NCBI GenBank assembly: GCA_958450365.1
Contig: CAUEEP010000873.1
Coordinates: forward strand, 248,001-312,000
Reading direction: 5' to 3'
DNA: 64,000 nt
Source: Mesorhabditis belari
Lineage: Eukaryota; Nematoda; Chromadorea; Rhabditida; Rhabditidae
Shown here: piece after piece, positions 1 to 11,394 of the stretch
How the letters are laid out: each line of letters opens with the position of its first letter
Position numbering within the stretch: the first letter of the stretch is position 1
Made by a program: the position numbers and the translations under genes
Notes under the pieces: model-generated
Seen by the model: only the letters and a program-made list of their open reading frames with translations
What the model was told of the DNA's origin: nothing
Databases searched by the model: none

Positions 1-834
1 TTTCTCGGTCGGGGAATTGATTCGAGCTATTCGTTTTATTGAGTCAACCAATTGAAACTCGGGTTTAATTGTTGTAAAACTTACAAACAAACTTACAACT
101 TCCAATTACAATTCTTACATTCTTAGATACTAATTGTATGCTAAGCTACTCACAATTGAAACGGATTCGTTCGCCATGAATTGATTGAGATTCAACTGAT
201 TTACTAACGGTCGACAAATTAGCTAATTTCTTAAAATTTTACTGTATTTGAGAACGATTTATGGGCTTTATTGAGTTTAGGGCCACGCTTTCGACTTCGC
301 CCACCTCTTTGAACACACCGATAAACAAAAAATCGATCCATATGGAAACAATCTCCTGTTACATTTACCTCTTAAACCAAATGAGGCAAAGGATTTCGCG
401 ATTAGGAAAACTTGGCTAATGTATGAAGGGAATTCGTGAGTTTTACGAGATTTCTGAATTTTTTTCTTAATTTTGAGTTGGATGCGTCCTTTGGAGCTTC
501 AATGGTTTGAGGTTAAGCTTGCCTCGAATCCCGGCTGCTCTGTCGGCAATCCCGCTGCAAATCGCATCGGAGAAGTTGCTTTTAAGCCTTCGCTTTGCAA
601 GCTAAACATTAAAATGAGAAGAAACAATGTTTTGAAGCTTTTCTAGAGTCTTTTTACAAAAAATGAACGGAGGATGACCTTGGCTGACAGAGAACGACAA
701 AATTGATAAGATTTATTATTATTATTGTTATTTTTAATGTCGCGAAGAGTACTTTATATGATACAATGAATTGAAAAGCATGCGAAGAAGTAAGAGAGAC
801 GAGAAGACCAGAAAAAAACTAAATTTTGGTTAAG
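1..834. other. 5' flank with a truncated SINE-like repeat end
   Basis: No exon could be supported here. The first 75 bases match the outer end of the tRNA-related repeat found at about 39,240-39,320 and 44,880-44,945, sharing a segment that includes GAGCTATTC and TTTTATTGAGTC. The rest is AT-rich DNA with scattered stops in all frames. An upstream exon of the gene that follows probably lies here or beyond the window. Confidence 0.4.
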
Positions 835-3800
835 TTGAAGAAAAATGCGACAGAGTTGAGTACAAAATAGAATCTAGCCTTTGGAGCCATGTTTTGTGAG
901 TTTATTTAAATGTTTCAGTTGCACTCATGAAAGTCCAATTGTTGGTTATGACGTGAAAGGTGAAAGTGATGATCCAATCGAATGCTTGTCCACCTCGTGT
1001 CAATGGGGTTATCGAAAGTTGGAGATCGATTTGGAGAAATGCGGGATTGAGGTTTTTTTACTGTTTAAAACTTTTAAACGTTAAGGTAAACGAGATCTAA
1101 AAGCTTTAAAAGATCTTTCCCAGTCACTTTTTTCTGACAGGATGCCAAAACTCAAGCCAGAATTTCTGTTGTTTAGGAAAGATTGGATTTGTTATTTGAC
1201 AGGATACTGCAAGGTTTCAATTTCTTGTTTTATCACACTAGCTGAAAATCTTTTACCTTTTAATGAAGTATTTAAGTAGTAGAAAGTATTTTTAAGTATA
1301 AAGCCATTCAGTTGTGTCACTTTTTACTCTCGAATGTATAGAATTCTGTAAGAAAACTGTATTTATGACTTAAAAGCAATCAAAACCTTGAAATTTTCTT
1401 GATTTAGCTAGACTTACAACACGATTTTATATTCAAAATATAGCTAGAACTCTTGGGAATCAATATTTAAAGCGTTTGGGATTGGTTTAAAGCGATTGGG
1501 ATTGATTTAAAGCGATTGGGATTGATTTAAAGCGTTTGGGATTGATTTAAAGCTATTGCAATTGATTTAAAGCTATTGGGATGGAAAAACTAAGCCTAAT
1601 TTTAGCCATGGATCCTCGACAATCTTAAGCCGATCATCGTTATCGAAGAGAAACACGCACCGCGAAACGATTGCGGAGCTATGTATAGATTTTCAGCTAA
1701 AGTTTGTTTTTAACAATAGATTTTAAGATAAGAAAAGCAAAGATTATCATATTATCGTTAAATTTCTGATGTAACGAGAACTTTTTCACTTTTTGATAAA
1801 CCTTTTTCCAGCTACTCGCTTATGGAACAGATCACTCAACTCATTCGGGTTCTGAAGTGGAAATTGAACGAGAATATCGACAATGGGCAGGTGATTGTAT
1901 AATTTGCATTAATCTAATCAAAAACAACTTTTTTAATTTCACTGTAAACGAATAAACGAATTTTTGATTTCAGGAGAACCTTGGACACGTGAAGAGATGA
2001 GGCTGATCTGCAAAAGGGGACATCGACGACTCATCTTGTGCAGTGAGGGAAAGGATACCCGGGTTAGATTTAAGACCAAATCATCCAATAATTCATCCAA
2101 AGTCCAACTCATCCATTAAATCTAATATCATCAAAATTTGAGCACTATCCTATGAGTTTTACTCGATTTCGAAGCTTTCAAGCAACTTTGAAATCGAATT
2201 TGATTTTTCATCGGTCAAATCCAAGCCCTGATAGGCTTGGATATTTTTGACCCAGCTATTGTTGACTTGAATTTAATCCTGAATATTTGGGATAACAAGA
2301 ACAACAACAGAACAAGAACAAGAAAAGGATAAGAACAACAACAGAACAAGAACAAGAAAAGGATAAGAACAACAACAGAACAAGAACAAGAAACGGATAA
2401 GAACAACAACAGAACAAGAGCAAGAAAAGGATAAGAACAACAACAGAACAAGAACAAGAAACGGATAAGAACAACAACAGAACAAGAGCAAGAAACGGAT
2501 AAGAACAACAACAGAACAAGAACAAGAAAAGGATAAGAACAAAAACAACAAAAATTTTTACTTCTAAATAATAAACTAGAAGATTTCTAGGATTGGGCCG
2601 GGAATTACGGGATGAAATTCACCGATACGAAAGTGCGAATCGAGTTTCTCGAAAAGTTGCCTGAAGTGAAGGAAATGGTGACGAAAAAAGAGAAAAGTGA
2701 TGAATTTTGATGATTTGAATATTACAAATATTAAATATTTGTATTATATTTGAATATTTGAATATTAAAACACTTTTCGAGATTTAGCTCAATTTTCTTT
2801 TGAATCCTTTTTTTTGTTTCAGATTCAAAACATCGAAAACATCGAGATCATAGAAAACAGGAGGCGGATGATAAAGAAAAGGTGAAATTACCGAATTTCG
2901 ATGAAATTTTAGTGTTTTGTTTCGATTTTCTTCAATTTACAGGTAAAATTTGCTAAAAACGAGAGCCAAAGCAATTCGACCAATCCGTTTGAGAACTATC
3001 AACAAATCTGCAGCCAATTCCATTTGGAAATCAATGAAAAGATTAGGAGATTGAAAAAGGTAACAAAATTAGTATTTATATAGCTAATCTCTTGTAACTT
3101 TGAGGAGATTTTGAACTTTGAGGGGACTTTTGAACTTTGAGGGGACTTTAGAACTTTGAGGGGACTTTAGAACTTTGAGGAGATTTTGAACTTTGAGGGA
3201 ACTTTCGAACTCTGAGGGGACTTTAGACTTTGGGGGGAACTTTAGAACTTGGGGAGTTGGAACTTGGGGGGGCTTTTTAGAGTTGGGGGGGTTTGGAGTT
3301 TGAGGGACTGACGGGGGACTTTAGAATTTTGGGGGTTGAGGAGATTTTGAACTTTGAGGGGACTTTAAAACTCCGAGGAAACTTTAGAACTTCGAAGTAT
3401 TCGAAGCTGTTTCCCAATAGAGATTTGTGATTCTTCAAAGAAACTTTGATTACGATAAGAAGCTTTAGAACAGAACACTTGAAATTTTTCTAAATAACGA
3501 TGGTCGCCTTTGGATGGCTCCTTTGACAAAGCCATTCGTTCAATACCATCATTGCAGTTTTTCTCATTGAAAACCAAAGAATAACGAGCTGAAACTGAAT
3601 TGCGCCATCGCTTTCTTGTTTTGATTCTCTAAAAATAGTATTCATTGTATTTGAGGTTATTCTGTTGGGATAATCGCTTACGATGCCGATGGCTGGTTGA
3701 GGTTAAATCCCTGACGGTAAAATGGTGAATTTTGATGTTCGCCCAGAAAGAGAGATATGGTTGTCAATAAATTTCGTTAAAAAAATCCCAGCAAGCACAT

Positions 3801-4239
3801 GCGCAAAACGTTAAAAATCGAAAAATAAGTGTAGAATTGGCAAAAGTCCCCTCTAAATTTAGAAGAGCCGCTAATTCTAATGAAAAAGGTATCAGATTTT
3901 ACAAAATATTTAACTTTTACAAATATTTAACCGTTTAGAAACTCAAAAAATCGACGAAAAATGGGATTGGTGGAGAAGAAGCGATGGAAAAGAGAGAAGA
4001 AGCTGAGTGAGTAGAAATGGAGAACAAAATTGTTCAAAATTTTGTCTTTTTGATTCAAAATGAAGATTCTAGATAGAAATTCAGCTAATTGAGACTTTTT
4101 TTAAAGGAAGAAATTCGAGGAAATCTCTGAAATGTACCTTCCATACTTGCGTATATATGCGACCGAGTTAGAGGTTGGGAAAATTTTGAGATTTTATGAA
4201 AAACTGGTTTAGCAACTTCTCGACGAGACAAATGGCTGA
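835..4239 (+). CDS. Unknown multi-exon gene, 3' part, charged C-terminus
   Basis: I do not recognise this protein. Ten exons splice in one frame: 835-895, 919-1051, 1812-1890, 1974-2062, 2591-2696, 2823-2881, 2943-3059, 3939-4006, 4107-4173 and 4213-4239 (TGA). All introns are GT-AG and the junction phases fit. The product is at least 268 residues; the start codon was not found. The N-terminal part has spaced cysteines (CTHESP, TSCQWGYRK, KCGIE), and a later exon has RLICKRGHRRLILCSEGKD, so two Cys-containing segments of similar style may be a weak internal repeat. The C-terminal third is Lys/Glu-rich and probably helical or coiled coil. No signal peptide or membrane helix is visible in the part seen. 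Introns carry minisatellites at 1465-1580, 2296-2540 and 3100-3370. The gene model is an inference from splice sites and phase. Confidence 0.6.
1465..1585. repeat. 20-bp minisatellite in intron
   Basis: About six copies of a 20-bp unit beginning AAAGCGATTGGGATTGATTT, with few substitutions, lie inside the 1052-1811 intron of the unknown gene. Confidence 0.85.
2296..2545. repeat. 33-bp purine-rich minisatellite in intron
   Basis: Seven to eight copies of a 33-bp unit containing AACAACAACAGAACAAG and a variable AAAAGGATAAG or AAACGGATAAG end. It lies in the 2063-2590 intron. The Cys/Val/Leu-rich reading frames on the opposite strand are translations of this array, not genes. Confidence 0.9.
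3100..3372. repeat. GAACTTTGAGGGGACTTT minisatellite in intron
   Basis: Degenerate tandem copies of about 25 bp containing GAACTTTGAGGGGACTTT or GAGGAGATTTT, in the 3060-3938 intron. The right-hand copies grade into G-rich derivatives. Confidence 0.8.
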
Positions 4240-4284
4240 GAAATTCGATTTTTTGACTCGTTTATTGGAGTTTACTTTTGACAA

Positions 4285-4463
4285 TATGTTTATTATTGAT
4301 CTTTATTGATCTTTATTCTTTATTCTTTATCCTTGATCTTTATTCTTGGCCTTTATTCTTTATCTTTATTCGTTTTCTTTATTCTTATCTTTATTCTTGA
4401 TCTTTATTCTTTATCTTTATTCTTTATCTTTCTTCTTTATTGTTTATTGTTTATTTTTTTTTT

Positions 4464-4500
<37 letters not shown>

Positions 4501-4800
4501 TTTTTTTATTTTTACTTTTTTATCTTTTTTTTTTATTTTTTTTTTTATTCTTTATTCTTTATTCTTTATTCTTTATTCTTTATTCTTTATTATTTATTCT
4601 TTATTCTTTATTCTTTATTCTTTATTCTTTATTCTTTATTCTTTATTCTTTATTCTTTATTCTTTATTCTTTATTCTTTATTCGTTGTTGATCTTTATTG
4701 ATCTTAATTCTTTATCTTTATTCTTCATTCTTTATTGATCTTTATTCTTTGTTCTTCATCTTTATTCTTTATATTTATTCTTTATTCATTCTTTATCTTT
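4285..4800. repeat. Low-complexity TTTATTC / poly-T tract
   Basis: Directly after the stop of the unknown gene lies about 500 bp of TTATTCTTTA-type simple repeat with a poly-T core (about 4450-4550). The Phe/Leu/Tyr-rich frames across it are simple-sequence translations. DNA from 4800 to about 5280 has nothing I can support. Confidence 0.9.
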
Positions 4801-5284
4801 ATTCACAAATAAATATAATTCTATATTTCAAGAACGCTTTTTCACAAAGCCCATCTTGGCTTCTATTCCATATCTAAGCAATAAACCGTCTCCAAAAGCA
4901 AGCGTTACTTTGAGAAATTGAAACTGAAACTATTGTGATATCATTTTCAACTAAATGCTAAATGCTTTAACTCTTTTAAATGTTTCTTTCCATATTCTAA
5001 GAGAATGTGGAAACTGGATTGATAAGAGAAATCTAAGCGATCAGTGGATTTCGAGAATCTCGTACCGATCCGGTGAGAACATAAACGGCAAACTTAATTA
5101 CTAATAGATTACCGCTTTGATGTTTTGGGGACAAAGATTCGCTAACAAAATCAAAGTTTTCAAATCAATCACCCCATTCTTTTTCGACCCCCATTCGGCC
5201 ATCTTTCTGCTCTTTGTGGATTCTTCTAGGATTTACAATTATTTTCTCATTTTCTCCCTCCTTTACCTCATCCAATCCTTTCTC

Positions 5285-5400
5285 TGCCGTCCTTTCTTTG
5301 TCGCCGTGATGCAGCCAGGAGCACGCTTGTCTACAGCCCACACTACCCGGGTTCGACCCCCCGTAGTGCCACTCAACTTTGACTTAAAAAATCTGACCTG
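5285..5400 (+). repeat. tRNA-related sequence with B-box
   Basis: From about 5299 the sequence runs through an A-box-like stretch (GCCGTGATGCAGCCAGGAG) to a B-box (GGGTTCGACCCCCC) and ends in TAGTGCCA. The middle cannot be folded into a normal anticodon arm by eye, so I call it a tRNA-derived repeat and not a functional tRNA. 5400-5900 is otherwise featureless apart from a short GT run near 5520. Confidence 0.5.
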
Positions 5401-5929
5401 AGAAATCTAAGCGTTCAGTGATCAGCGAAAAATTTTAGTGATCACTTGACAAGTGATCATTAAAAGAACAGAAGAACACCTGTTCCTTCACGTTCGATTC
5501 AAATTCAAGATTCGACTGTGTTGTGTGTGTGTGTTTCACTCTTTGTGAACTCGATCAGCCCTATATTTTCTAGATTCAGAACTAGATTAAGCTCTATAGA
5601 AATACGTAGTTTTATGTTTATGGGTTTTTTTATTAAAAGAATTTTGTAAAATTTTGAAAATGTAAAAATGCAAAACGAATCCAAGGTATAATTAGGTTGC
5701 CATTGATCAAATTTACACAAAAGCTGAATCATATTGTGTGAATCAAGGCGGTCACTTCGTTCCCATTCACAGTGCTGCTGAGAATGATTTTGTGAAGAGT
5801 GAGCTTGGAAAAAGAAACTTAATGATCAAATGAACAACTAGATCTTTGCTGTACATCGGCTTGTCAAACGAGTCACAACAATTTGTATGCTCTTTATTTG
5901 ACTGGTGGGTTAAAAAGCTTCGAAAAAGA

Positions 5930-6355
5930 AACTTAACGACAAAATGAACAACCAGAACTGCTTCCAGAACTCTGCCTTTCATCACGGACTCAAGGGAAAA
6001 CTTTTCGTGAGATAGTCGCGTTTATGGAAGCAGATTCGTTAGTGAGCTGACTGTCAAAAAATGATTTGCACGATTTCGGGAAGGAAATTCGAACTTTCCG
6101 ACGTCAAACGCACAGGAAGACCGATTGAATTGGATGAGGACCTCTTGTAAGAGTTGATCGAAGAGGATCCTCGACAAAGAAGATAGACTGTCCGCACAGT
6201 ACAGTTCTTGAGCACCTTCAGAAAATTGGAAAAATGCAAAAACTCGGTGCGTATGGTGTCAAATGTCTTATCATCTGCAAACAAGCGAAGGAGATTCGAA
6301 GTTTTCCAAGAACTTCTCAATAGAATAGCCGATAGAACTTCATAGCCGAACAAGA
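5930..6355 (+). pseudogene. Decayed mariner-type transposase, N-terminal half
   Basis: The plus strand translates, with frameshifts and stops, to pieces typical of the mariner N-terminal double helix-turn-helix: a GRPIELDEDLL segment (about 6115-6150), a short EEDPRQ piece, then a segment resembling VLEHLQKIGKMQKLGAYGV (about 6208-6262). The DDE catalytic half is absent. This is an old 3'-truncated insertion. Family assignment rests on the GRP and LxxLGK-like signatures. Confidence 0.55.
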
Positions 6356-6450
6356 GGACAGGATCAAAGATTTCTTTTTTGTATTGTTACTGGCAAAGTG
6401 ATGGGAAAAGTAGTTGAGAGATCTTAAGAGAGAATGGGAAAAAGAAAGGA

Positions 6451-6552
6451 ATGAATAAAGAGATTTCATCAATCGTGGAAGCATTCGATTTTCCGGATCT
6501 AAACTTTCAAAAAAAGTTGATAGAGCTTTTGATTCGTTTGGATCTTGAATGA
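6451..6552 (+). pseudogene. First copy of a repeated short coding module
   Basis: An open frame of 33 codons from ATG 6451 to TGA 6552 ends with a segment (SSIVEAFDFPDLN, then QKKLIELL) that recurs several times downstream to about 7.7 kb. It is not a family I know. Because the module is repeated in frame at the protein level but surrounded by stops, I regard it as part of a degraded tandem duplication of one exon or gene end. Confidence 0.4.
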
Positions 6553-6599
6553 ATTTTCTTGATTTCTACGAATCAATAAAGCAAATAAACAATAAATTT

Positions 6600-7650
6600 G
6601 GGATAAAAATTATAAATATTATAGCTTATAAATACCTCAATAATTAAGCATTTATAGTACAAATAGAAATGGAAATCTCAGCTTTAGAAGAAACAAGAAA
6701 CGAGCCTCTTTAGAAAAAAAAGGTTTAGCCAATTTTCGAGTGCTTTTTCTATAGGGCTTAAAGAAGACTTTTGTTCATTTCTTGATTACAAAACAAACTT
6801 ATTAACATTCTTTTGACATTTATATATTTCATCAATCGTAGAAGCATTAGATTTTCCGGATCTAAACACAAAAAAAAAATTGATACAGTTATTGGAACAA
6901 AAAGAAAAACTACCGGCGCTGAAACGGGTCTGTAAGGCTTAAAGCAGACTTTTATTCATTTCTTGATTACAAAACAAACTTATTAACATTCTTTTGACGT
7001 TTATATATTTCATCAATTGTAGAAGCATTAGATTTTTTGGATCTAAACACAAAAAAAAATTGATACAGTTATTGGAACAAGAAGAAAAACTACCGGTGCT
7101 GAAACGGGTCTGTAGGGCTTAATGAATACCTCAATAATTAAGCATTTATAGTACAAATAGAAATGGAAATCCCAGCTTTAGAAGAAACAAGAAACGAGCC
7201 TCTTTAACAAAAAAAAGTTTAGCCAATTTTCGAGTGCTTTTTCTATAGGGCTTAATGAAGACTTTTATTCATTTCTTGATTACAAATTTACATTTACAAA
7301 TTAAAAAGCAAATGTATTAACATTCTTTTGACGTTTATGTATTTCATCAATCGTGGAAGCATTAGATTTTCCGGATCTAAACACAAAAAAAATCGATACA
7401 GCTTTTAGAAAAAAAAAGAAAAACTACCGGTGCTGAAACGGGTCTGTAAGGCTTAAAGAAGACTTTTATTCATTATAGCAAAACATTCTTGATTACAAAA
7501 CAAACTTATTAAAATTCTTTTGACATTTATATATTTCATCAATCGTAGAAGCTTTAGATTTTCCGGATCTAAACTTTCAAAAAAAGTTGATACAGTTATT
7601 AGAACAAAAAGAAAAACTACCGGCGCTGAAACGGGTCGATCCACGGGATG
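6600..7650. repeat. Tandem array of about 190- and 300-bp units
   Basis: At least four copies of a unit containing CATTTCTTGATTACAAA, TTCTTTTGAC and CCGGATCTAAAC, ending CTACCGG(C/T)GCTGAAACGGGTC, lie near 6770-6950, 6945-7120, 7255-7460 and 7460-7640. A second unit (ACCTCAATAATTAAGCATT, then CGAGTGCTTTTTCTATAGG) occurs at 6630-6760 and 7125-7255. On the plus strand each main unit encodes the same roughly 40-residue module. The long minus-strand frame at 7453-7857 is probably a shadow of this. Confidence 0.75.
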
Positions 7651-7874
7651 AAGTCTTTTCAAATTTCTTTGAACTTTTTCATTTAATAAAGGATTTTTTA
7701 GAAGAAGCAATTTTCCGATAAAATCCCGATAACTATCATAAAATAGGAAATGAACGATTGTCCCAGCCGTGGAATGAGTTGAAAGAAAAATTGATGCAAA
7801 AATGGAATAATCTAAAAGAAATTGAGAAGAGTTTTTCAAAAATTCATTCATTTTCAAAAAAGTTCCTGAGTTAA
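7524..7874 (+). pseudogene. Last, longest copy of the repeated module
   Basis: Plus-strand frame 7524-7721 encodes the SSIVEALDFPDLN module followed by QLLEQKEKLPALKRV and a Phe-rich helix, then TAA at 7719-7721. The same frame continues open as an amphipathic Lys/Glu-rich stretch (about PWNELKEKLMQKWNNLKEIE) to TAA at 7872-7874. I infer one ancestral coding segment interrupted by a single nonsense codon. No start or upstream exon was found. Function unknown. Confidence 0.4.
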
Positions 7875-7900
7875 ATATCTTAGCTTTAAAGGTATTTCAT

Positions 7901-8400
7901 GGGGGTGGGACAAATGCTATCTTTTTTTTTGCGCACCCGGACATTTGCGCACCTTTTTTTCCGCACTTAGCCCATTAGCGCACCTTTTTTCGCGTTTTAA
8001 AAAAAGCTCTAAAAAGCTAATATTAACCAATTTCTATTCCAAAAGTTGTTTTTCTAGGTAATTTTAGGGTGTCGAATTCAAATTTTGACATAACAGAGCG
8101 TGTGGAACCAATTTGAAAGACAAAACGAAAGCTAGGCCAAAATACAGAAAATTGTCGATCTTTCTCTTTGTATAACTCCGTCCGTTTGTTTCCACAAGCT
8201 CTGATATGTCAAAATTTGAATTCTACGCCCTAAAATTACCTAGAAAAAGAACTTTTGGAATAGAAATTGGTTAATATTAGTTTTTTTGCTTTTTTGCTTT
8301 TTGAAAACGCGAAAAAAGGTGCGCTAATGGGCAAGATGCGGAAAAAAAGGTGCGCAAATGTCCGGGTGCGCAAAAAAAAGGTCGCATTTGTCCCACTCCC
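7901..8400. mobile_element. 500-bp fold-back MITE with GTGCGCAAA-rich arms
   Basis: Arms starting GGG(G/A)GTGGGACAAATG and ending CATTTGTCCCACTCCC are inverted copies across most of the element. They include shared CGCACCCGGACATTTGCGCA and AATTTTAGGG segments and a central loop around 8110-8190. No coding capacity. This is a palindromic non-autonomous element of unknown superfamily; target duplication is not clear. Confidence 0.8.
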
Positions 8401-8527
8401 GAAATCACAAGGACCAATCAAAAATTGATAAAATTAGGCTAATTGTACTTTCTAAAAGACACCTACTTAAAAAAAAACTGAAAACTGATGGTGTAAAATA
8501 ACTGTCTTTTAGAAAAAGGTCTTTTCC

Positions 8528-8592
8528 AGCAAAAAAAAGGTGCGCAAATGTCCGGGTGCGCAAAAAAAAAGGTAGCATTTGTCCCACTCCCT
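8528..8592. mobile_element. Terminal fragment of the same fold-back MITE
   Basis: A second, truncated copy of the arm of the 7901-8400 element (GTGCGCAAATGTCCGGGTGCG and CATTTGTCCCACTCCC). It abuts and interrupts the last recognisable exon of the Srh-like receptor. Confidence 0.75.
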
Positions 8593-9129
8593 ATTTCATA
8601 AAATTCAGTCAATAAATTGAAAATAAACGATGCTTTACGGATGATTTGTATTCTTCGAGCGAAAAAACAAAAGAAAAACCAAATTGATGGCACGAAGAAC
8701 ATTGCGAAGATCACGAAAAGCTGAAAATAAAGAAAATTTGATTCTTTATGTGAAATTCTACTTGAACATTTAAATTTCGGGTCCATTTTTTGTGTAGTTC
8801 TATCGTTTTTGCACTCATATGTTGTCGTTGATCGTTGAGGAGACGATTCGTGAAAATGATTAGGGCTAAACTTTTGATAGTCATTCGCAATTCTCAAGTG
8901 TTCAACTCAAGACATGGTGACGCCAGGGTTTTTGGACTCGTAGATGATGCCGGACTTATCCAAAACCTATTTAACTATCCAAAAATGACTTGCGACCTTT
9001 TGTCCGAGGAAATTCGGGGTTGGCGCTTTATGGCAAAACTACCGTACCCCTCCTAATTTCCGCAAAATTCCTCTTTTTATTCATTCCAGACTAAAATCAA
9101 AAAAATCGAGGCCAAAATCGTGGGAATTT

Positions 9130-9220
9130 GCTTAATCAGTTCAAAATTGTTCAGTTCTATTCCATCAAAACCCTTCTTTCAGGGTTTTGATGGAATAGAA
9201 CTGAACAATTTTGATGGAAT
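9130..9220. repeat. Short hairpin repeat in srh intron
   Basis: A perfect inverted repeat of about 32 bp each side of a 7-bp loop (GTTCAGTTCTATTCCATC and reverse complement). Related pieces occur in gene A's long intron at 19,250-19,290. Confidence 0.8.
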
Positions 9221-9589
9221 AGAACATTGAATATGTCTCGTCCCTTTGCCATTGGTAAACCAACTTTGAGCTCAAATATCGTGGTGTTGAACTGTTCATT
9301 CTCAAGCTTTTGGTACCATTAGATGCACCAAGTCTTGAAGAATTGAAAAAAAAGCACTTTTTAGTACATAAACTGGGATTTACTTGACGCGTTACTCAAG
9401 CAAAAAAATTACTTACGAGAATTTATTCCAGTAATTACTTACTCAGGATGAACACAGTGGATGACACAGTTTAACTCATTTTGTCGCTTTGGAAAAAAGC
9501 TTGTGATGGGCGATGTAAGACGAATCTCATAAATTACCCGTTTATTTTAGAAACCAGCCTGGATGTTTTGGGGGATGTTTTGGGGATGA

Positions 9590-9875
9590 AACGCTTTTGT
9601 TGCCGTGGCGTAGTGGATAGCGCGCCGGCCTGTCGCCCATTCGATCAGGGTTCGACCCCCGCATGCGACTCCAATCTTGCTTTTTTAAAAAATCCAAAAG
9701 CACGTTGCACAATTAGATTGAATTCCCTATTCAACGGCGCAAAATTCATTCCGAACGGTCCTCTGGGAGCTGAGGAGTAGCGCGCACAGACAGACGGACA
9801 GACAGACGGACAGACAGACAGACGGATGGACGGACGGACTTCTTAGTCCCTTTATATATAGTAGATAGATTCTAA
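9590..9875 (+). repeat. tRNA-headed repeat with GACAGACGGACA tail
   Basis: A tRNA-like segment at about 9600-9672 has an A-box-like GTGGCGTAGTGGATAGCG and a B-box GGGTTCGACCCCC. It is followed by about 110 bp and then a (GACAGACGGACA)n microsatellite at 9783-9838. A tRNA head plus a tail in simple repeat is SINE-like. It sits inside the srh intron, on the opposite strand. Confidence 0.55.
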
Positions 9876-11059
9876 AGGGCTCAAAAACACGGAAAATAGG
9901 TCAACTATGATCGAATTAAATGATCTTTTGCATTTACCGGCAAATAAACTGCTCACAATCGTCAGATAAACACCCATAATCGCAATAAAAATATGGGCTT
10001 TTCCGCTTTCCATAACGAAAACATCCGGGTTTTGAAAGAAACCGGCTAGTTGAGGAAATTTCTGTAATTTTGAACTTTAAAGAGATTTTGGAGATTTCAA
10101 CAACATAAATTTGCTCCTGGATAGCAGCGAGCGAATCATTTTGGATCCATCTAAAGAAAATGATCGGATTTGTGATGACCAACGGGTGGAGATACCAGAA
10201 AATCTTCAAGAACAAAGAATTTCTGAAGTAAAACTTTAAGATGGTGGTTCTAATTTGAGAATCTATAAAAACCCGACCTTTTGCTCAGTTTTCCCCAGTG
10301 TCCATAAGGCAAAATTGCTTGATCCTTTTCAAACATTGCCACCAAAAGACAAGCACCAAAATTTGTCACCATGAATATGGAAAATAACTAAATAACTGGT
10401 GAATGAACAGTCTTTTTCCAAAGTTTACTAGCTGAATCAATGGCGGAATTCGAAGATCACTGAAATAACCAAGCATTAACACGCTGTATGATGGGAATCC
10501 GGTCACCGGGAAAGTGCAAGAGGTGATGAAAAGATCATTCAAAACACCCATAACCTATATCAATTGGCATCTCATTTATCGTACTTTCAAATTTCATAAA
10601 AGAAAATTACCCTAAAGAAATGTATATGTCGCAGCCGCTCGTGATTTTCAGCCGCTAGTGATTGAATCACCATCGGATAGCCGCTAGCGATTGAATCACC
10701 ATCGGCTCGCCGCTAGTGATTCAGCTAGCCGCTAGTGATTGAAAGTTTTTTTAACGAAAATCTTTGAAATATCTTTTAAATCAGTTTTACCCAACAAACC
10801 TACGAGCTTTGAATTGAAAAATTGAATCTACGAACTTTGAATCATTCTGTGACAAAGCCTATAGTATCCCGAAGCCTTAAACTCGTGATTAAACTCCATT
10901 GAAGCCTTAAACTCCATTGAATCACCATCGGCTAGCCGATGGGGATTGAAAGTTTTTTTAACGAAACGTTTGGAATACAATGCAGATTTATCTCACATGC
11001 AAATAAAAAAGTTAGGTTAATAGGACCAAATATTTTAACACCTCCGGAGGTAACATCTG

Positions 11060-11195
11060 TTGCCAAATTGTTGCCTCCTGTCGCTAAATTGTTGCCTTCT
11101 GTTGCTAAATTGTTGCCTTCTGTTGCTAAATTGTTGCCTTCTGTTGCTAAATTGTTGCCTTCTGTTGCTAAATTGTTGCCTTCTGTTGCCAAATC
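11060..11195. repeat. 21-bp minisatellite inside the TIR element
   Basis: Six to seven tandem copies of a 21-bp unit containing GTTGCTAAATTGTTGCCTTCT lie just inside the left subterminal repeat. The reciprocal reading frames over it are simple repeat translations. Confidence 0.9.
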
Positions 11196-11394
11196 TTTTT
11201 AAAAGGATATTTTCGAAAAAAATTTGAAACAACGCCACTCATTTCATCTCTTAGACACAAACTATTACTGTCTTCGGTGTTTAATGAGGAATAATTTTTG
11301 ATTAAAGTAATAGTTGAGTAATAATTTTTCAATCGTTTCTTTTTTTCGATTTATCTCGTGTATCGTTGCAACTTTTCTAGCTATTTTTTTAGAA

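Larger units (their letters stand above)
8592..10554 (-). pseudogene. srh: Srh-like 7TM chemoreceptor, broken at both ends
   Basis: Minus-strand exons 10554-10429, 10387-10278, 10222-10105, 10061-9938, 8875-8762 and 8720-about 8592 join in one frame. The product shows several membrane helices and family marks: a PPLIQL segment before TM3, FEKD where Srh receptors have FEnR, a NPDVF motif before TM5, HMSAKTIELHKKW after TM5 and QLFVIFAMFFVPS in TM6. By family these are nematode chemosensory GPCRs. The N-terminus (TM1) is missing: a transposon begins 70 bp upstream at 10,625. The C-terminal exon runs straight into the MITE fragment at 8592. The long intron (8876-9937) contains SINE-like DNA. 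Probably a pseudogene, although a cryptic start or end cannot be excluded. Confidence 0.7.

Noticed and set aside
2215..2551. Cys/Val/Leu-rich minus-strand proteins in three frames
   Set aside because: All come from the 33-bp intronic minisatellite of the plus-strand gene.
4306..4738. Phe/Leu-rich membrane-like proteins
   Set aside because: Translations of a TTTATTC/poly-T simple repeat.
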